The notes beneath the pieces are model-generated. The model did no database searches, was not told the origin of the DNA, and saw only the letters and a program-made list of their open reading frames with translations. Below are positions 12,300 through 25,196 of a stretch of DNA of 64,000 nt, one piece after another. Location: the NCBI GenBank assembly GCA_019426215.1, contig CM033397.1, forward strand, positions 31,374,480-31,438,479, written 5' to 3'. Source of the stretch: Buddleja alternifolia (lineage: Eukaryota > Streptophyta > Magnoliopsida > Lamiales > Scrophulariaceae). Each line of letters opens with the position of its first letter. Within the stretch, counting starts at the first letter, position 1. The translations under genes were made by a program, and so were the position numbers.

Positions 12300-14078
12300 A
12301 ACTACAGAATAATGCAAAAATGGAGGATTTGCATTAGTTGCATAGTTATTTTCCAATGGGATGTTGCTGGGTACTAAAATTTCATCATCTGAATCTAAAA
12401 GTTCTTGTGCTTGATATCCTATAAAAATTTAAATCATTACATATATGTTAGGCATTTTTCCATGGTAGTTTTATTTATGAAAAATAGAGTATAAGACATA
12501 TTTGAAGTCAAAAGGATGAACTTATGCTGTGGGCTCATGTGCAATTTGTTTCTACTTACATCGCCGCACACATGGGTAAATGCAGCTGGTCCAACAAAAG
12601 GAGTGTAGTTTATAGGTGTCAAATGAAACCTTTCTACCACAATACTCTAATCTATACCTATATATAATTCATCAAAGTCTAAATGAGCATTATCGGATAA
12701 CTGGAAAATAGTAAACCTACAAAAAAAGGTTATCATCTGAAATGCCATGTGAGACTCACGTTGTATCAACTTGGACTTGATGCATTATATTTGTAGGCTC
12801 TTGTATGATGTACTCTATACATTTAATAAATAAATGAAATAAGTACAAATAGTGCAAGTTATATCCATGGAAAGTGTGTATTTATCACTAAAACAAAGGG
12901 GAAAGTGGAATATTAACTTCATACCATACATAATAGGAACATAATAGAGTATTGGCATTGTGATACGTTCACGATCATGATTTATGATGGGTTCATCCCC
13001 TAGTTGTAAATAAGTTATAAAAAGTATTATTACACGTTCACATCATAAGTAATAATTATAAGTGCGGTGTTGTGATATAGCAAACATCTATTTCTATAAA
13101 CCAATCTGTAGTTGGATAAAAAAATTTAAAAAGGCTAATACAATTTGAAGATGAATACCATTCACGACTTCAGCAACATGGAGCATTGTAGATGGAGATT
13201 GGTTGTCAGCATTGTCACCCACAATCTCTTGTTCTATATAAAAATGTTACCTTACACGAATATGCTAAACTTCTTATCGAAATAGCAAATAAACATGTAT
13301 TTGTCCAAAATACTTTTAACACATAATTTTTTGCCAAATAAGTTGACATATTACTTTATGGGTCATTGGCTAAATTATTATAATATTCATTATAATATAA
13401 TATCTCTTAAATAATATGATTGCTAATTTTATTTCTTAGAAACACTCTATATGCATTTGAAAAATAGTTACATGGCAACCAAAAAGATTAAATTGACAAT
13501 GTATATCATATTTGATAAATAATATTCCTTATCTATCACATTTGACATGCATGTAATGGAAACTGATGTAGTATAATGTAAAATTCAATAAAAACATAGC
13601 GAGGTTCGAACAATGCAAATAACAAAGAATATCGACAGAAAATATTTTAAAAAAGTATAGTTTATTCCAATTTAAGAGATGTCATACCATCTTCTGCGCC
13701 ATAAGAACGACTCTCTAGATTTATTATATTTTTACATCCATCACCTAAACTTCTACCACAGGAGGATGATCCTCGATTTAAGTCCGAAATTCTTGCTCTA
13801 TTGGAACCTCTCGAAGATCCACGCATGGATCGTCTGCCATGCGATGATGGCCTATAGGTTTGAGCTTCTTCAATAACTATCAAACTACTATTATGTGATG
13901 TTGATTGTAATTGATATTCTCTATCCATACGTACCCGATTTTCAGTAAACAAACTTTCATTTACTCCTCCATGAAATTTAGCAATTAATTCTTTTTTTTG
14001 CTTTAACCTTGCAAGATTGTAATAGACTTGGTTAGTGTTCATTTTGCCTAAAAAATTAAGATAAATTACATTGATCAT
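12300..14078 (-). pseudogene. Multi-exon N-terminal part of the Helitron Rep/Hel gene
   Basis: A start MNTNQVYYNLARLKQKKEL at 14042 opens a basic, Ser/Arg-rich stretch (HGRRSMRGSSRGSNRAR). It ends at a GT donor near 13685. Further short open blocks with AG/GT borders follow: about 13236-13156, 13000-12923 (DEPIINHDRERITMPILYY) and 12640-12440 (FVGPAAFTHVCGDVSRNKLH), then 12420-12300 (DEILVPSNIPLENNYA). They lead into the Rep-like part. The splice reading is mine and approximate. The run of intron-separated exons is usual for plant Helitron transposase genes. Confidence 0.55.
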
Positions 14079-14640
14079 GAAAAAATACCTTCTTCGTTTT
14101 AAATATATTCTTTTAACTTTTCTTTGTATTTACAAAATTAGCCTAAAAAAATAGTACTTGAGAAAAATAGAAATAATAGATAAAGGACAACGCAAAGATA
14201 AAGTGCAAATTGATTTGACTAAACGGACAAATAGGACTGGATAATAGTAACAAATTTTCAGAGTGTACAATTATTGCATCAGAAATGGAACTATATACCC
14301 TTGATTTCAAATTATATTGATTGGTGAAATTTAAAAATAGTAACCATCAAATTTTGCTTAATTTACGTAGTTGATAGATTAGAACTTTTTTAAATCAACA
14401 GAATATTTCAAAAGGTTGCATATAAAGTTAAATTATTTCAAGTGCAAAAGTTTTTCTTAGTGTTTTCCTTAGCAAAATCAACAATCCAAACATAGATTGG
14501 AAAACAATTTTTCTTGTATTTATAGATTTAAAATTATATTTTATTGCAAGTGATATTGTTTAGATATTAGCTTAATAAATATGGAGACATTTTCAAGAGT
14601 AAATGACAAAGTAGTTTTACTAAAATAGCTTCCTCGCAGT

Positions 14641-15125
14641 AAAAGTATGTGATATGTGCTATGCACGGATTAAAATTAATTAAAACCAAATAGAATTAAA
14701 GGATTTTTGGAAGCAAAAATAAACCAAATATCAATATCCATGTTGGAGTATAACATAGCTCAAAACCGCGAGAAAATTAGGCAATTCAACATGTATTTAT
14801 CTGAGTCATCCTTGAAAAATCATAAAAGAAAAATGTGGTTTGTCCTTTGATTGTCTCTAAGTTTACCTCGAATCGCAATTGATCCACACTTTCCTTTAGA
14901 TGTAAGTTCTTTTTTCAAATTTATTATTTTGTATACGCATTTCAAGTCCCACTTACAGCTAATATATAAAAAGGGGTTATTCCTCCAAAATTGTATTGAG
15001 GACTATTAGAATTAATTCAGCATCATCCATATCATTTAACTGATGTTGACATTGTGTTCCCAAAATTCTGGGAACCGCAATGATGATAACTAGACCATGA
15101 CTGAAAAGCATAAACAAAAGTGAGC
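14641..15125. other. Second Helitron-like terminus and unassigned sequence
   Basis: Bases 14645-14690 resemble the 3' end at 4762-4800: GTATGTGATATGTGCTATG and the following ATTAAAATTAATTAA word match the first end with few changes, including the GTGC-TAT-GCAC hairpin. The terminal CTAG is lost. This suggests an older relative next to, or partly under, the main Helitron. The remaining bases to 15125 show no gene. Confidence 0.5.
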
Positions 15126-16579
15126 ATTTGTAGAAATATATTAAGAAAACAAGGAGCTATTATTATGTACAAGAATTTATTATAACTTCGATAAATTTTA
15201 GAGCTTAGCTTGGTGTCGCTGTTATCTCTCCTCAGAAATTGGAAATCAATTGATTGAATATGTAATAGTATCAGTACCTTGGGCTTGTATATCAATTTAT
15301 ATTCAAGTAGGTGTGAGGGATAAGACATAATGTTTGTGGAGCTAAAGAGATAATTAGCAAATTGCAATAAAGCCCCATCACAACTCTATATATATGTGGT
15401 ACCTTACATCTCTTTCTTGCCAAACCTTTCTTGTTCCAAGGAGTATCAAACAGTACCTCCATTTTATCCCTTCAAGATCTCAAAACCGTCCAACAAAATT
15501 AGAGCAAGAAAGAGAAAATCACACAAAAACAAAAAATTTCCAGCAACTCTAGCTCAGAATACATGCTACGGCAATATTTTTATCTTCAGGATTTTAGGTA
15601 CCAAATGATGTCCAATTTGGGATATCTTTATAGGGTAAATTACACCCAACCCCCCTGTGATCAGCTTTATTATCACTCCACCCCCTGTGATAAAAAAAAT
15701 ATCAACTTACCCCCCTGTGAATAAATTAAAGAATCAATTTACCTCCCCACACGCTTCACTCGCTTGCCATGCGACTGATTATCAAGTTTTCTTCAGTTAA
15801 AGAATATTTTGCCCCTGAATTGATGACCATTGGATCTGATCTCCTAAATATCAATGTTCAAGATTAATTACTTATATTTTATTAAATTCAATTTATTACA
15901 ACCGTAGATCTTTATAGAGATGAACGGTTGATATTAAATTTCTTATTTTTATAATAAATATATTTTTAAAATTATAAAAAATATTTAATATATATATATA
16001 TTAATTATATATATATATATATATAAGTGTGTATATAGGTATATATCCTGTCACCACCTTCGCCGCCGCCGAATTATTTCTTGTTTTCCATCTTCAAATC
16101 TGCAAAATTTTGCAGTAAATATGCAGATTTGAAGAATAATCTTCAAATCGGGCCTTCAAATCTGCAAAAATCTGCAGATTTGAAGAACACGCCTTCAAAT
16201 CTGCAGAAATCTGCAGATTTGAAGAATAATCTTCAAATCGAGCCTTCAAATCTGTTATATATATACATTATATATTTATATATTATTATGATGATGATGG
16301 TGGTGGTGGTGGTTGCGGCGACGACGGAGGTGGTGGGTGGTGGTGGTGATGATGATGATTGACGGAATTGGGCCTTCAAATCTGTTATGTGTGTATGTAT
16401 ATATATATACATATTTATATATTGTGATGATGATGATGGTGATGGTGGTGGCGGCGGCGGCGGCGGCGGTTGTTGTTGGTGGTGGATGAAGATGGTGGTG
16501 GTGATGATGATGATGATGATGATGATTGAGTGATGATTATATATATATATTTGTATATGATGATGATGGTGGTGGTGGT

Positions 16580-16614
<35 letters not shown>

Positions 16615-19600
16615 TTGTTGTTATTGGTGGTGGATGAAGATGAAGATGACGATGATGATGATGATGATGATGATTTTGAAGATTTGAAGGAAGATAGTGG
16701 TGGTGGTGGAAGATGAAGAAAAAAAATAAAAAAATAAATAGAAAACAATTAAAATATTAAATTAATAAAATAAAATATAAAAATAAAAAAATAAAAATAA
16801 AAATTATATTGTGTAAATATCTAAAAAGGACAAGGGTATTATAGTCTTTCAATAAAATTTATAAGCAAAAATACCCCGAGGGAGGCAGTAAAACATATTT
16901 TAAAAATTACAAGGGGGTAAGTTGATATTTTTTATATCACAGGGGGGTGGAGTGATAATAAAGACGATCACAGGGGGCTTGGGTGTAATTTACCCTATCT
17001 TTATATAAATCTCATCCTAAGAAGACAAGGAACAATAATATGAAATTATATTGTGCTAATTGGGTTGTTAATGTTCCAGATTTGACTCCCAAATCACCAC
17101 TGCCTCTGTTGAGTTCGGAACACCAAAAACTTTTGTCCATGTTCGTGTAGCCAGAAACCTTGCTTCCATTGCTTTGATCATGCATGGAATCCCACCGTTG
17201 GAAATATCTCTTTGTTTAGATGATGTTAGTGGTTAGTTTTGATGGTTTTGGTTAAGAAAATATTATAGAATTGTCATTCAAAGCATGAGTGCCACTATCC
17301 TGTTTTCAGCCCATAATTTGTTTACCATTTTTGTTTTGCTTGAAAATACCCATCTATTGGTCCGATTTCTCTTAAAATACCACTTATGAAAGATACATGA
17401 GTGTAGATATGTTTAATTATGGATTAGGCTCCAACTCGGTCCTAAATTAGTCCAGAATTAGCCACCAAATAACCACTGCCAGTACATAGTCTCCAATTTC
17501 AGAAATATTTAATCAGATTCTTTGACCCATAAACCATCTTTACTATGCCCTAATTGTACATGCAATATACCCATTAGAAATCCCTGTAAGTGTAGATGTT
17601 AATTATGGTTGGATTCGCTCAAATCCATGGTCTATTATGACTGGAAAGTCGATTTGATTGCAGGCTGCCAAGATATAACCTAAAACTGACAGTCTCTGTT
17701 GTTGACTTCAAAGGCCCAATTTATCACATCTTTGACCGGTTTTGGTGATGGAGATTTAGTAGGAGAAATATAATTTCATGGAGAATCAATAGATGTTAAG
17801 TTTTAGAGTTGAATGCGATGTTAAAGGGACAAAAAAGTGGTAACTGCACAGATGTGCGGCGTTCGATGGAGGCATTGTAGAGCTAATTGAAGTAATATTG
17901 TTCCCCAATCAACAAACTTTCAAGCTTCTGTACCCAGCTTTTTATGTGTCGTCTTGACTTTTGGGTAAGCATTAGGTAATATGGTTCAGCTTAACCTTTG
18001 GTAATTCACGTAAACAAGCGAATCGCATTGAGAATTGGTATTATCCAATGACTTGTATTATGAGAATAATGTTGATTGAATCACTATTTTGAATAGGTGA
18101 TACATTTTGAGGAAGCATGGTTGGAGAGTTGGTAGTGTTGGAGATTCACTTGGGGACGATCTTAAATAGCTTGGAAGTGTAACGTGAGTTGCCTCTCAAA
18201 ATTATAGTTATACGTCTTTCAAAACTGGAAGGAATTTTCATCACGTCGTATATATATCTATATATTTGCATCATGCTTTGATACTTCACATGAAAATGAG
18301 TTTTAACGCTTTCAAAATCAAATCATGGACTCATTTTAAATTAACCATCTCATGTTGCCAAATGGTGACTGCATGAATGTTTTTAAAGACATATTTTGAG
18401 AGAATAATTTTCCGTGCATATTTTGTGAAAATGATTTCAAGGAAAATATCTTTTTAATGAAATTCTTAAAAACCTATTTGCTCTATTCAATATTCTATCG
18501 TGAGCTAAAATGCTTCATTTCGTAATTCGTGACATACATGATTGCATACTTGTTTCAAATGCATATTTTTGCAAGAATGATTTCAAAATAAACATTAGTT
18601 TTATAGATTTCGTGAAAATACTCCATCTATTGATTCTTGTATCGTGATCATACATCGTCACTACATTCAAGTGATACATGTTGCATATTACGTGGTTAAG
18701 TGTCGGGCATAGATAGGTAGGGTTCGGCCGGTCAAGCATGGGCTTGCGGTTTTAAACAATTCCCGCTATCCACAGCCAAATCCCAACACCTAAAGACGGA
18801 GTGTTCTGAGGGTGAGTGGGTACTAGATTGTGTGGCATACCCCAGGATATGACCAATCAGGCATCGTGAGCCTGCATGGGGGGGGGGGGGTATAAGGTGT
18901 TGGCTTTAAGCCGCGTGTTCCAGGGTGATAAGGAAGAAGCAGCGGGACCTAAAGAGCCATGAGTAAGTCATTAGACGCGATGGTATTGCTAACATAGCCC
19001 CCTCCTGCTTAAGCGTATCTGGTACATGTTACTTGCATTGAACTGTCTGCTATTTAAATGCATGTTTTGAAACGAGTATCATGTCACTTATTGTTCAACT
19101 GTTCTTGTGAATGAAAATTAGATTTTTGCTCATGCTGTCAATTATCTTTGAACAAAACTTTATCATGCCTATACTAAGATTTTAGATTCTTACCATTTAT
19201 TGCTTAACTCTTTTTATGCATGCAAATGTCATTTTAACTCGCGTTTCCAATGATCCTTTGAAAAACAAAACTATTATTATTTTCATCTCATTAATTTATC
19301 ATTTTTGGGTCTAAAAACTATTTTAAGCACCTTTCACACGAACACTGGCTCTCGCTAAGCCTTTGCTTACGTATTTTACTACTTCCTTCCAGTTAGAGGT
19401 GACTTGAGCAGTGGGACTGGCTCGGAGCATCATGAGTGTAGACATAGACAATTCTAGACGTGACAATTGCAGATTAAGACATGGATAGTAAGTTTACTTT
19501 ATCTGGTTGACAGTGTTAGGGTTGGGAACGTACTAGAAGTTGCTGAGTTGTTTGGAGATTTTGGATTGAACTGTTGTTTTGATAGGCTCACATTTTTAGA

Positions 19601-19637
19601 TTTTGGCCCTTTACGGACTGAATTTGGGACCGTGACA
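15126..19637 (+). repeat. GYP1 5' LTR, 5'-truncated, carrying a MITE
   Basis: It is colinear with the right LTR from the word ATATATTAAGAAAACAAGGA onward and ends CGTGACA at 19637. About 330 bases present at the start of the right LTR are missing. Removing the insertion at 15633-16995 plus one 10-bp duplication restores the alignment. It includes an 11-G run near 18880. No protein-coding content was seen. Confidence 0.8.
15633..16995. mobile_element. 1.36-kb MITE/Mutator-like element rich in trinucleotide repeats
   Basis: The ends are inverted: GGGTAAATTACACCCAA at the left, and its complement at the right, each followed by a C-rich or G-rich block and GTGATC/GATCAC. A 10-bp duplication TATCTTTATA flanks it (15623-15632 and 16996-17005), and the matching site in the right GYP1 LTR is empty. 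The interior holds three hairpin units (16092-16224) and long (GATG/GGTG/GGC) trinucleotide arrays (16290-16680). The long frames on both strands there are repeat artefacts encoding His, Ser or Arg runs. Confidence 0.88.
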
Positions 19638-19640
19638 GAG

Positions 19641-19651
19641 TGGTATCAGAG
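19641..19651 (+). promoter_or_regulatory. GYP1 primer binding site (initiator Met tRNA type)
   Basis: TGGTATCAGAG lies three bases after the LTR end. Confidence 0.75.
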
Positions 19652-22600
19652 TTTAGGCTAGTGCATGAGCTATACCGAGATAAGATCTTCGGACTGTAGA
19701 AGAGTAATGGATTTCTAAGTTAAGTTAATGATATTGAGGGAAAAATTGCTGAACAAATATGTTAATTCGGCGATGTGGAATGTGGTACTTCTATGCTTTG
19801 GATGCATTCAATATATGTTTCCGCTGAGTCGAGATGAGTTTCTTGGATTATATTGGTTTTTGGAAGAAATGCATGTTATACTTAGTGAGTAGAAGATAAT
19901 AAGTTCTTTTAGATTGAAGATAATTTCAATTTTTTAGATGAGTAATAGAGTATGTCCGCATGGGTCGAAAGGCCACAGTGATTTGGATTTGAGTATAAAT
20001 TAGAATAGCAAGTATTTTACATGGTGGTGATAGTTTTAGAAAATATGGTGATGAGGGCGCAGAATCATTTCATCTCGTTGGACTCATATAGTACCTCACC
20101 TTTAGGACGTTTCCCTCCGCTCTCTAGCTTCAAGGGTAAAATGTCATTTTCTTCTTCAATGAAGCATTAGTGATTGCAAGTTCTTTCTTGTTGGAATTAC
20201 AATCCGTTCCCACCCAAAAGGTGCCCTTGTTCTTGAAATTGATTTATATGCTAATGGGTAGGTTTCTTTGTTGATCCTTTTCCAGATGGTATTTTGTCGC
20301 ATAAATCAATCGATATCATAGATTACCCTTCCTTTACAATGTTAAGCTAGAGTTGTAGAACCTGATCTAGAAGAATTTGCTTTGAATCATGGCATAGAGG
20401 CGACGAGACTTTATATTACGAGGAACATAAGCAAGATGACTTTTTCAGGCAACTTTGCAATGGTAAGTGATGCTCCAACTGAATAAAGGATGCACATCGA
20501 TTCCTATCCGCCCACTTAATGTAAGTCAACAAATGGTGCCCGTAGATTGCTTCATTTCATCGTCCTATTCTACTCAATCCTTCATCTTGTACCGATCGTG
20601 TGATGTGAAAGAACAAACTCTAAAAGGGTGATTCCTCTTGCTTCATATAGGGGGTAGGATTCCTATTTGCTAACATTGGTCCTCATATTTCCAGCTCTTT
20701 CTAGTCCTCTGTTGAAACAAACGTGTATTGATCCATGCTTCCTTATTATGTTTGGGGATCTAATAAACTTTATTATTGAAATTTATGTTCCTTTCATAAT
20801 TGAGAAACTCTAGTATTCGGAATTCCTATCACTCATTGTTTTCATTCTTGAGTGTTTGGCTCCTTAGGATATTCTATATCTACTCTTATAGAAACCTCTC
20901 ATTATTCTGTTGTATGGTTCTATTTATGAGTTCCATGACTTGTTGAATTCTCAATTGTTAAAAAAGATTCACCCTATTCTGGAATCATCACCTCAATTAC
21001 AATTTGATTCTACTCTAACTACTGAATCCTAATAGCCATCTCTTAATTCTCAATGAGTTTAGATCATCAATAATTATATGGAGATCTCAGTTTGACTATT
21101 GCTATTGCATTCATATGGCCTCCTATCATGAAATCTTGAACTTGTAACTATTCACTTTAATTGAATTTCTTTTTAGCTATTTTCCATGATATGTTGCTTA
21201 ATCCATTGGCATCGATGGTCTCTTTGAATCCACTAGTCTTTCAGTTTTTTCATGAGGCATATTTTATCTCCTTATCTCAAAGCCCATTCAAGTACTCACG
21301 TATTCCTGATAATAATCTGCATTTCGGGTTCTTATAGTGGCATATAAAGTATGTTTGCTAACAGAATTAACAAATTATTTATTTCTAGTCTTAGTCACAT
21401 TGAATCATCTTTTTTTGCAGTCATTCTCAGTTTTTCAATTCCCTTCATTAAAGGAGCCATTTCATTTTATATTTATCTATTCTATCTATTTGAGATAGTC
21501 TGTGACCACTTTTGGCCAACAGATTTCACTTGAGGACGACTCAATTTTATCTCAGAATAGTCATTTTAAATCGAGATTTTATTCTACTTCTATTGTCGAC
21601 TCCTTATAATTATCTTTTGGTAGCGATTCACATTGCTCGTCCATCTTTTATTTGACGGTTATGTTTAACACTTGTTGATATTCAAATTACTAACCACCTT
21701 TGTGAGATCTTGAATTTGTAGCCATATCGTTTTAAATGTATCCTTCTTGGATCCTCTTTTGCATGAAATTTATCTTCATTCAAGGATACCAATTTGCCCT
21801 CGTATATCCATACTCTTAGTTTATCTCAAGACTTACATTTGGTCTCGTTATCTTTAAACTTCTCCAAACCGAACATTTTCCTTCATCCCATTTGAGGCCA
21901 AGTAATTTGCTTTCTAGGATCATATGTAGTATGCATTTGCCACTTGAATTGTCTATTTTTAACCTTGTTCGAAGTTTAAATCATCTTTGCCCTATAACTC
22001 CTATTGTGTCTTCTATTCCCATTTCTTGAGAATGTCATCTGTATTGTATCTTTCTCTTCCAGTCTATTCTGTCTACTTGAGATTGTTCGTAACGATGATT
22101 TAGTTACAATACGCTTTTGGCCTACATATTAATTCTTTGGTTCGCATTAACACTCCATGGGATGCTTGTATTTGTTTCATTCAATAAGCTCCTTCATCAT
22201 GGACTCCTATATTTTAGCATTTGAAGACTTCATGTCCTCATATTCTTGAATCCGTTGTTGATTAGACAAATTGCTTAGTACCAATTAAACGTTCTTTTAT
22301 TACCTCGATTAAATTCTAGCAAATTCTTGCAAATAATTTCACTAAATCCTAAGTTCTTCCATCCTTGAGTTAATTATCTCCCTATTTTGTTTAATGTTAT
22401 TCTGAAGAAATCCACCCTAATTTATTCTTAAGTACCAACCCCGTCGTTGAACCAATTGAAAACACCCCTAACCATTTGTATAGTTGGAAACATTGGTACG
22501 GGCTCGAGTGAAAAACCGTATGGGTTATGAAGACAAAGAAAACCAGGAACCTTTTCTAGCCATATAGCTACGATCAAAGTGAATCAACTATCAAAGGGAA

Positions 22601-23198
22601 TGGTAGCTATATCGGCCCTCAATTTCCTTCCCGAACACAAGTTACGAAATCGAGGATATGGTGCTTCCTAAGGAAAACTACAAGAAAATCATCATCGTTG
22701 GAATCTTCAATTTACTGTGAAGAACATACTTCAATGATATTAGAAGATAAAAAGGGAGAAACAAAGAGAATTTATAGCTACAAGGATACAGATGGAAGTC
22801 AACACCTTGTTCCAAGACAGAGACTTCTGAATCTCATTAAAGAGCTCAAGTGCATCAACATTAAAGTCTTTAAACATTTTCATCGAATCCTACGCGTAGA
22901 GGCGATCCAAGAAGCTATCAACAAGATTCAATAATTATCTATAGAACGTGAAAATGCTGAGCTATTTGAAACTATGTACACAACTGAAGTAGAGCGATCA
23001 AAGTGAAGGTCAAGGGTTAAGACTTTTCAGAGTGTCACACATAGCAAGAGTCAAGAAGATTAAAATAAAGAAGCTTCAATTGTGATGTTAAATATGTTTT
23101 TGATTTCCGATGCATGTGAAGGTGGAAAACAAGCTTAAATTTTCATAAACATTGCTCGCACACATGATGTTTATAAGTGTCTTAATTAAGGAGGTATT
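19652..23198 (+). other. Decayed GYP1 interior, left of COP1
   Basis: This is T-rich sequence with no long open frame on either strand and no gag or pol motif that I can recognise. It ends at GTATT (23194-23198), the left half of the COP1 target duplication. A broken coding-like patch lies at 22490-22935 and is listed separately. Confidence 0.5.
22490..22935 (+). pseudogene. Unrecognised broken coding patch
   Basis: A 78-residue frame (22698-22934) reads YSYKDTDGSQHLVPRQRLLN and continues with Lys/Ile-rich helical text. Upstream in-frame fragments (KENYKKIIIVGIF near 22672-22712) are separated by stops and shifts. Base composition is more balanced than its surroundings, which suggests former coding sequence. 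I do not recognise the family. It may belong to GYP1 or to another old insertion. Confidence 0.3.
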
Positions 23199-23839
23199 TG
23201 TTAGGAAATTTCATGTTAGATGTTTTGATGATGACGAGATAGGATTTTATGTTAGACCCCAAAAAATAATGTAAGTTTATGTTTCATAGATCAATTGAAT
23301 AAGCGTTTGAAAGAATATAGTTTTGTTAGGCTTGTAATTTTTATCTTTATATAATTTAGACTCAAGATTAGATACCGAATTGCTAATAGAATTCTAGGTG
23401 AGTCTATTAGAGATGAAATCAGCGTCTGAAATCAGAAGAAGATGAAGATTTATCCTTAGCGTCAGTCAAACGCTAAAGGACCATCTCAGAATTTATGGAT
23501 CAAGCACTCAATGTACTCTAGCGATCAGAATCAGATTCACCTGAAATAATTTCTCAAGTCATGAAGGACTTAAATGCAATCATTCAACAGACATTTATTT
23601 CAAACGAAAAATAAATTCAAATGCATTAAATGCTTGATAAGAGCATTAAATGTGATAAGCCAATATGACTTGTGGACAAGCCACCTTTTGACTAGATTGT
23701 CAGAAATTCAAAGTTATAGCTGCTCCCGTCCAATCAGAACCAGCACGAATTCAAGAATGTAAAAAAAAAAGGTTTAATCACGCGCCGCGTGAAAGGCACA
23801 CTCTCACATGTGTCCAACGGACAGATCCCAAGAATTGCC

Positions 23840-23847
23840 TATAAATA
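23840..23847 (+). promoter_or_regulatory. COP1 5' LTR TATA box
   Basis: TATAAATA, in the same context as 36847-36854 (3' LTR) and the COP3 LTR (58425-58432, - strand). The preceding 60 bases are also alike in all three, as expected of the U3 core promoter. Transcription would start about 30 bases downstream. Confidence 0.65.
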
Positions 23848-23960
23848 CCTCCTTCCAGCAAACCCGAAAAGATACAGAGTGATAGAGATATACGTACATG
23901 CACAAGAAAAATTTGCTGAAGAAAAAGCTTAGAAACTCCATAGCCAAAATCTTTCAAGCT

Positions 23961-24485
23961 ATTTGGGGAAAAGGCCCTATTGCAAGACATAGAATAATTT
24001 TGTGGTTAGCAAGCAAGAATCGGTTGAAGACAAGAGATAGGGTGGCAGCATGGAAAGACATAGAGGATAGGAATTGTCTACTATGTGGCAGGGAGGAAGA
24101 GACAAAGGATCATTTGTTCTTTAGATGTGAGTTTACACAACAAGTTATGGAGCATTGTTGGCATAAGCAAGGCGTTCGATGCAGCCAATCCACATGGCCA
24201 GAAGTTGTTAAGTGGGGCATAAGAGTTTGCAAAGAAAAGACGGAACAAAGCTGTAAAAAGAGAGCAACCTTTGCTTCGATTGTTTACTTTGTATGGTTAG
24301 AGAGAAATAGAAGATACTTTAATCATGAAAACAACACTGTTAGTCAGGTTATAGATAGAGTAGGGAAAACTTTACAATATAAATTTGATAGAATGTAAAT
24401 AAGAAAGAAAGGCCTAGTATGCTAGGAAATGATGTAAGATTGTTGATATGAATACAAGCTCAATTGTTCCAAAAAAAAAAAAAAA
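23961..24485 (+). mobile_element. 5'-truncated LINE tail inserted in COP1 LTR
   Basis: It is absent from the COP1 3' LTR. It starts abruptly at ATTTGGGG and ends in an A run (about 24471-24485). A 10-bp duplication CTTTCAAGCT flanks it (23951-23960 and 24486-24495). Its 3' coding end (to 24398) is a zinc-binding reverse transcriptase C-terminal region: RNCLLCGREEETKDHLFFRC gives the CxxC...HxxxxC pattern, followed by a Trp-rich tail. The truncated 5' end, poly-A and duplication are hallmarks of target-primed reverse transcription. Confidence 0.88.
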
Positions 24486-25128
24486 CTTTCAAGCTTTTTA
24501 CATACATTCCATACAGTCACAAATATCTCAAATATCTTCAAAAGAAGAAACCTAAACTCTTACTCAGATATTCCAAGTTGTTTGATCTTTCCAAAAACAA
24601 ACAAACCCTTGTGATAAAATACTCAACCTTTCATCTGAGCGAGAAAGTTGTTGAAACCCCTTACAGGCAGTATTTCTGAGTGAGAGAAGCTTGTAGAAGA
24701 AGATCTTCATTGGTGCTGACATCTGTGTGATCAAGGAGCCCGAGATCATTTTCATCTATTTACTATCTTGTAGAAGATTCTGTGTGATTCTTTGATAATC
24801 ATCTTAGTAAATTCCCTCCAAGGACGTAGCTGGGATTACATCACCCAGTTAACCTTATATATCTTGTGTCATTTACTTTGATTATTGTCTTGTTTTATAT
24901 TATTTTCTTTATTCTGAAAAAGACAAGTCAATCTGCTAAGCGACTATTTAACCAAAAAAAAAAGAACTCTAAAGCTTTAAAATCATTTCCGCTGTGCTAA
25001 CCCTGATTAAGAAATCTAAGCATTACCTTACTTTGGTAAATTGCCAAAATCACTAAATCTAAGTTATATTTACTGTAGCGCCTGACCCAAGCGCTCAGCT
25101 TCCTAAGCATTCTAATCTTTAAAAGTGA

Positions 25129-25196
25129 TACGAAATTTTTGAAGTCGAAAAAGACTTCAGGGTCTATTCAACCGCCCCCTTCTAGACTTTTTCGTA
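25129..25196 (+). other. COP1 5' LTR putative three-way RNA junction
   Basis: The outer stem is TACGAAA...TTTCGTA. Hairpin 1 is GAAGTC-GAAAAA-GACTTC. Hairpin 2 is AGGGTCTA...TAGACTTT, which still pairs through G-U wobbles, with a C-rich loop. Confidence 0.45.

Larger units (their letters stand above)
4759..14640 (-). mobile_element. Decayed autonomous-type Helitron
   Basis: The - strand carries a Helitron gene set in order: multi-exon N-terminal part (14078-12300), Rep-like domain (11690-9600), PIF1-type helicase (9118-7420) and RPA-like OB folds (7239-5488). The 3' terminus read on the - strand is a CGTG-loop-CACG hairpin followed after about nine bases by CTAG and then T, as the Helitron model requires. 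The element starts 455 bases behind the stop codon of the PQ-loop gene. The 5' end is not resolved. I place it no further than about 14640, where a second copy of the 3' terminal sequence begins. Frameshifts and stops throughout show it is dead. Confidence 0.8.

Noticed and set aside
16233..16748. 171-residue open frame on the - strand rich in Ser, His, Arg and Pro
   Set aside because: It is a product of GAT/GGT/GGC triplet repeats inside a MITE; no codon signal apart from the repeat.
20000..22480. Possible reverse-strand pol of a gypsy element
   Set aside because: The T-rich text hinted at an antisense gene, but no RT, integrase or RNase H motif could be read in any frame.
23778..23990. - strand frame repeated at 36785-36979
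   Set aside because: It lies inside the COP1 LTRs and overlaps the U3 promoter, and it recurs only because the LTR is duplicated.
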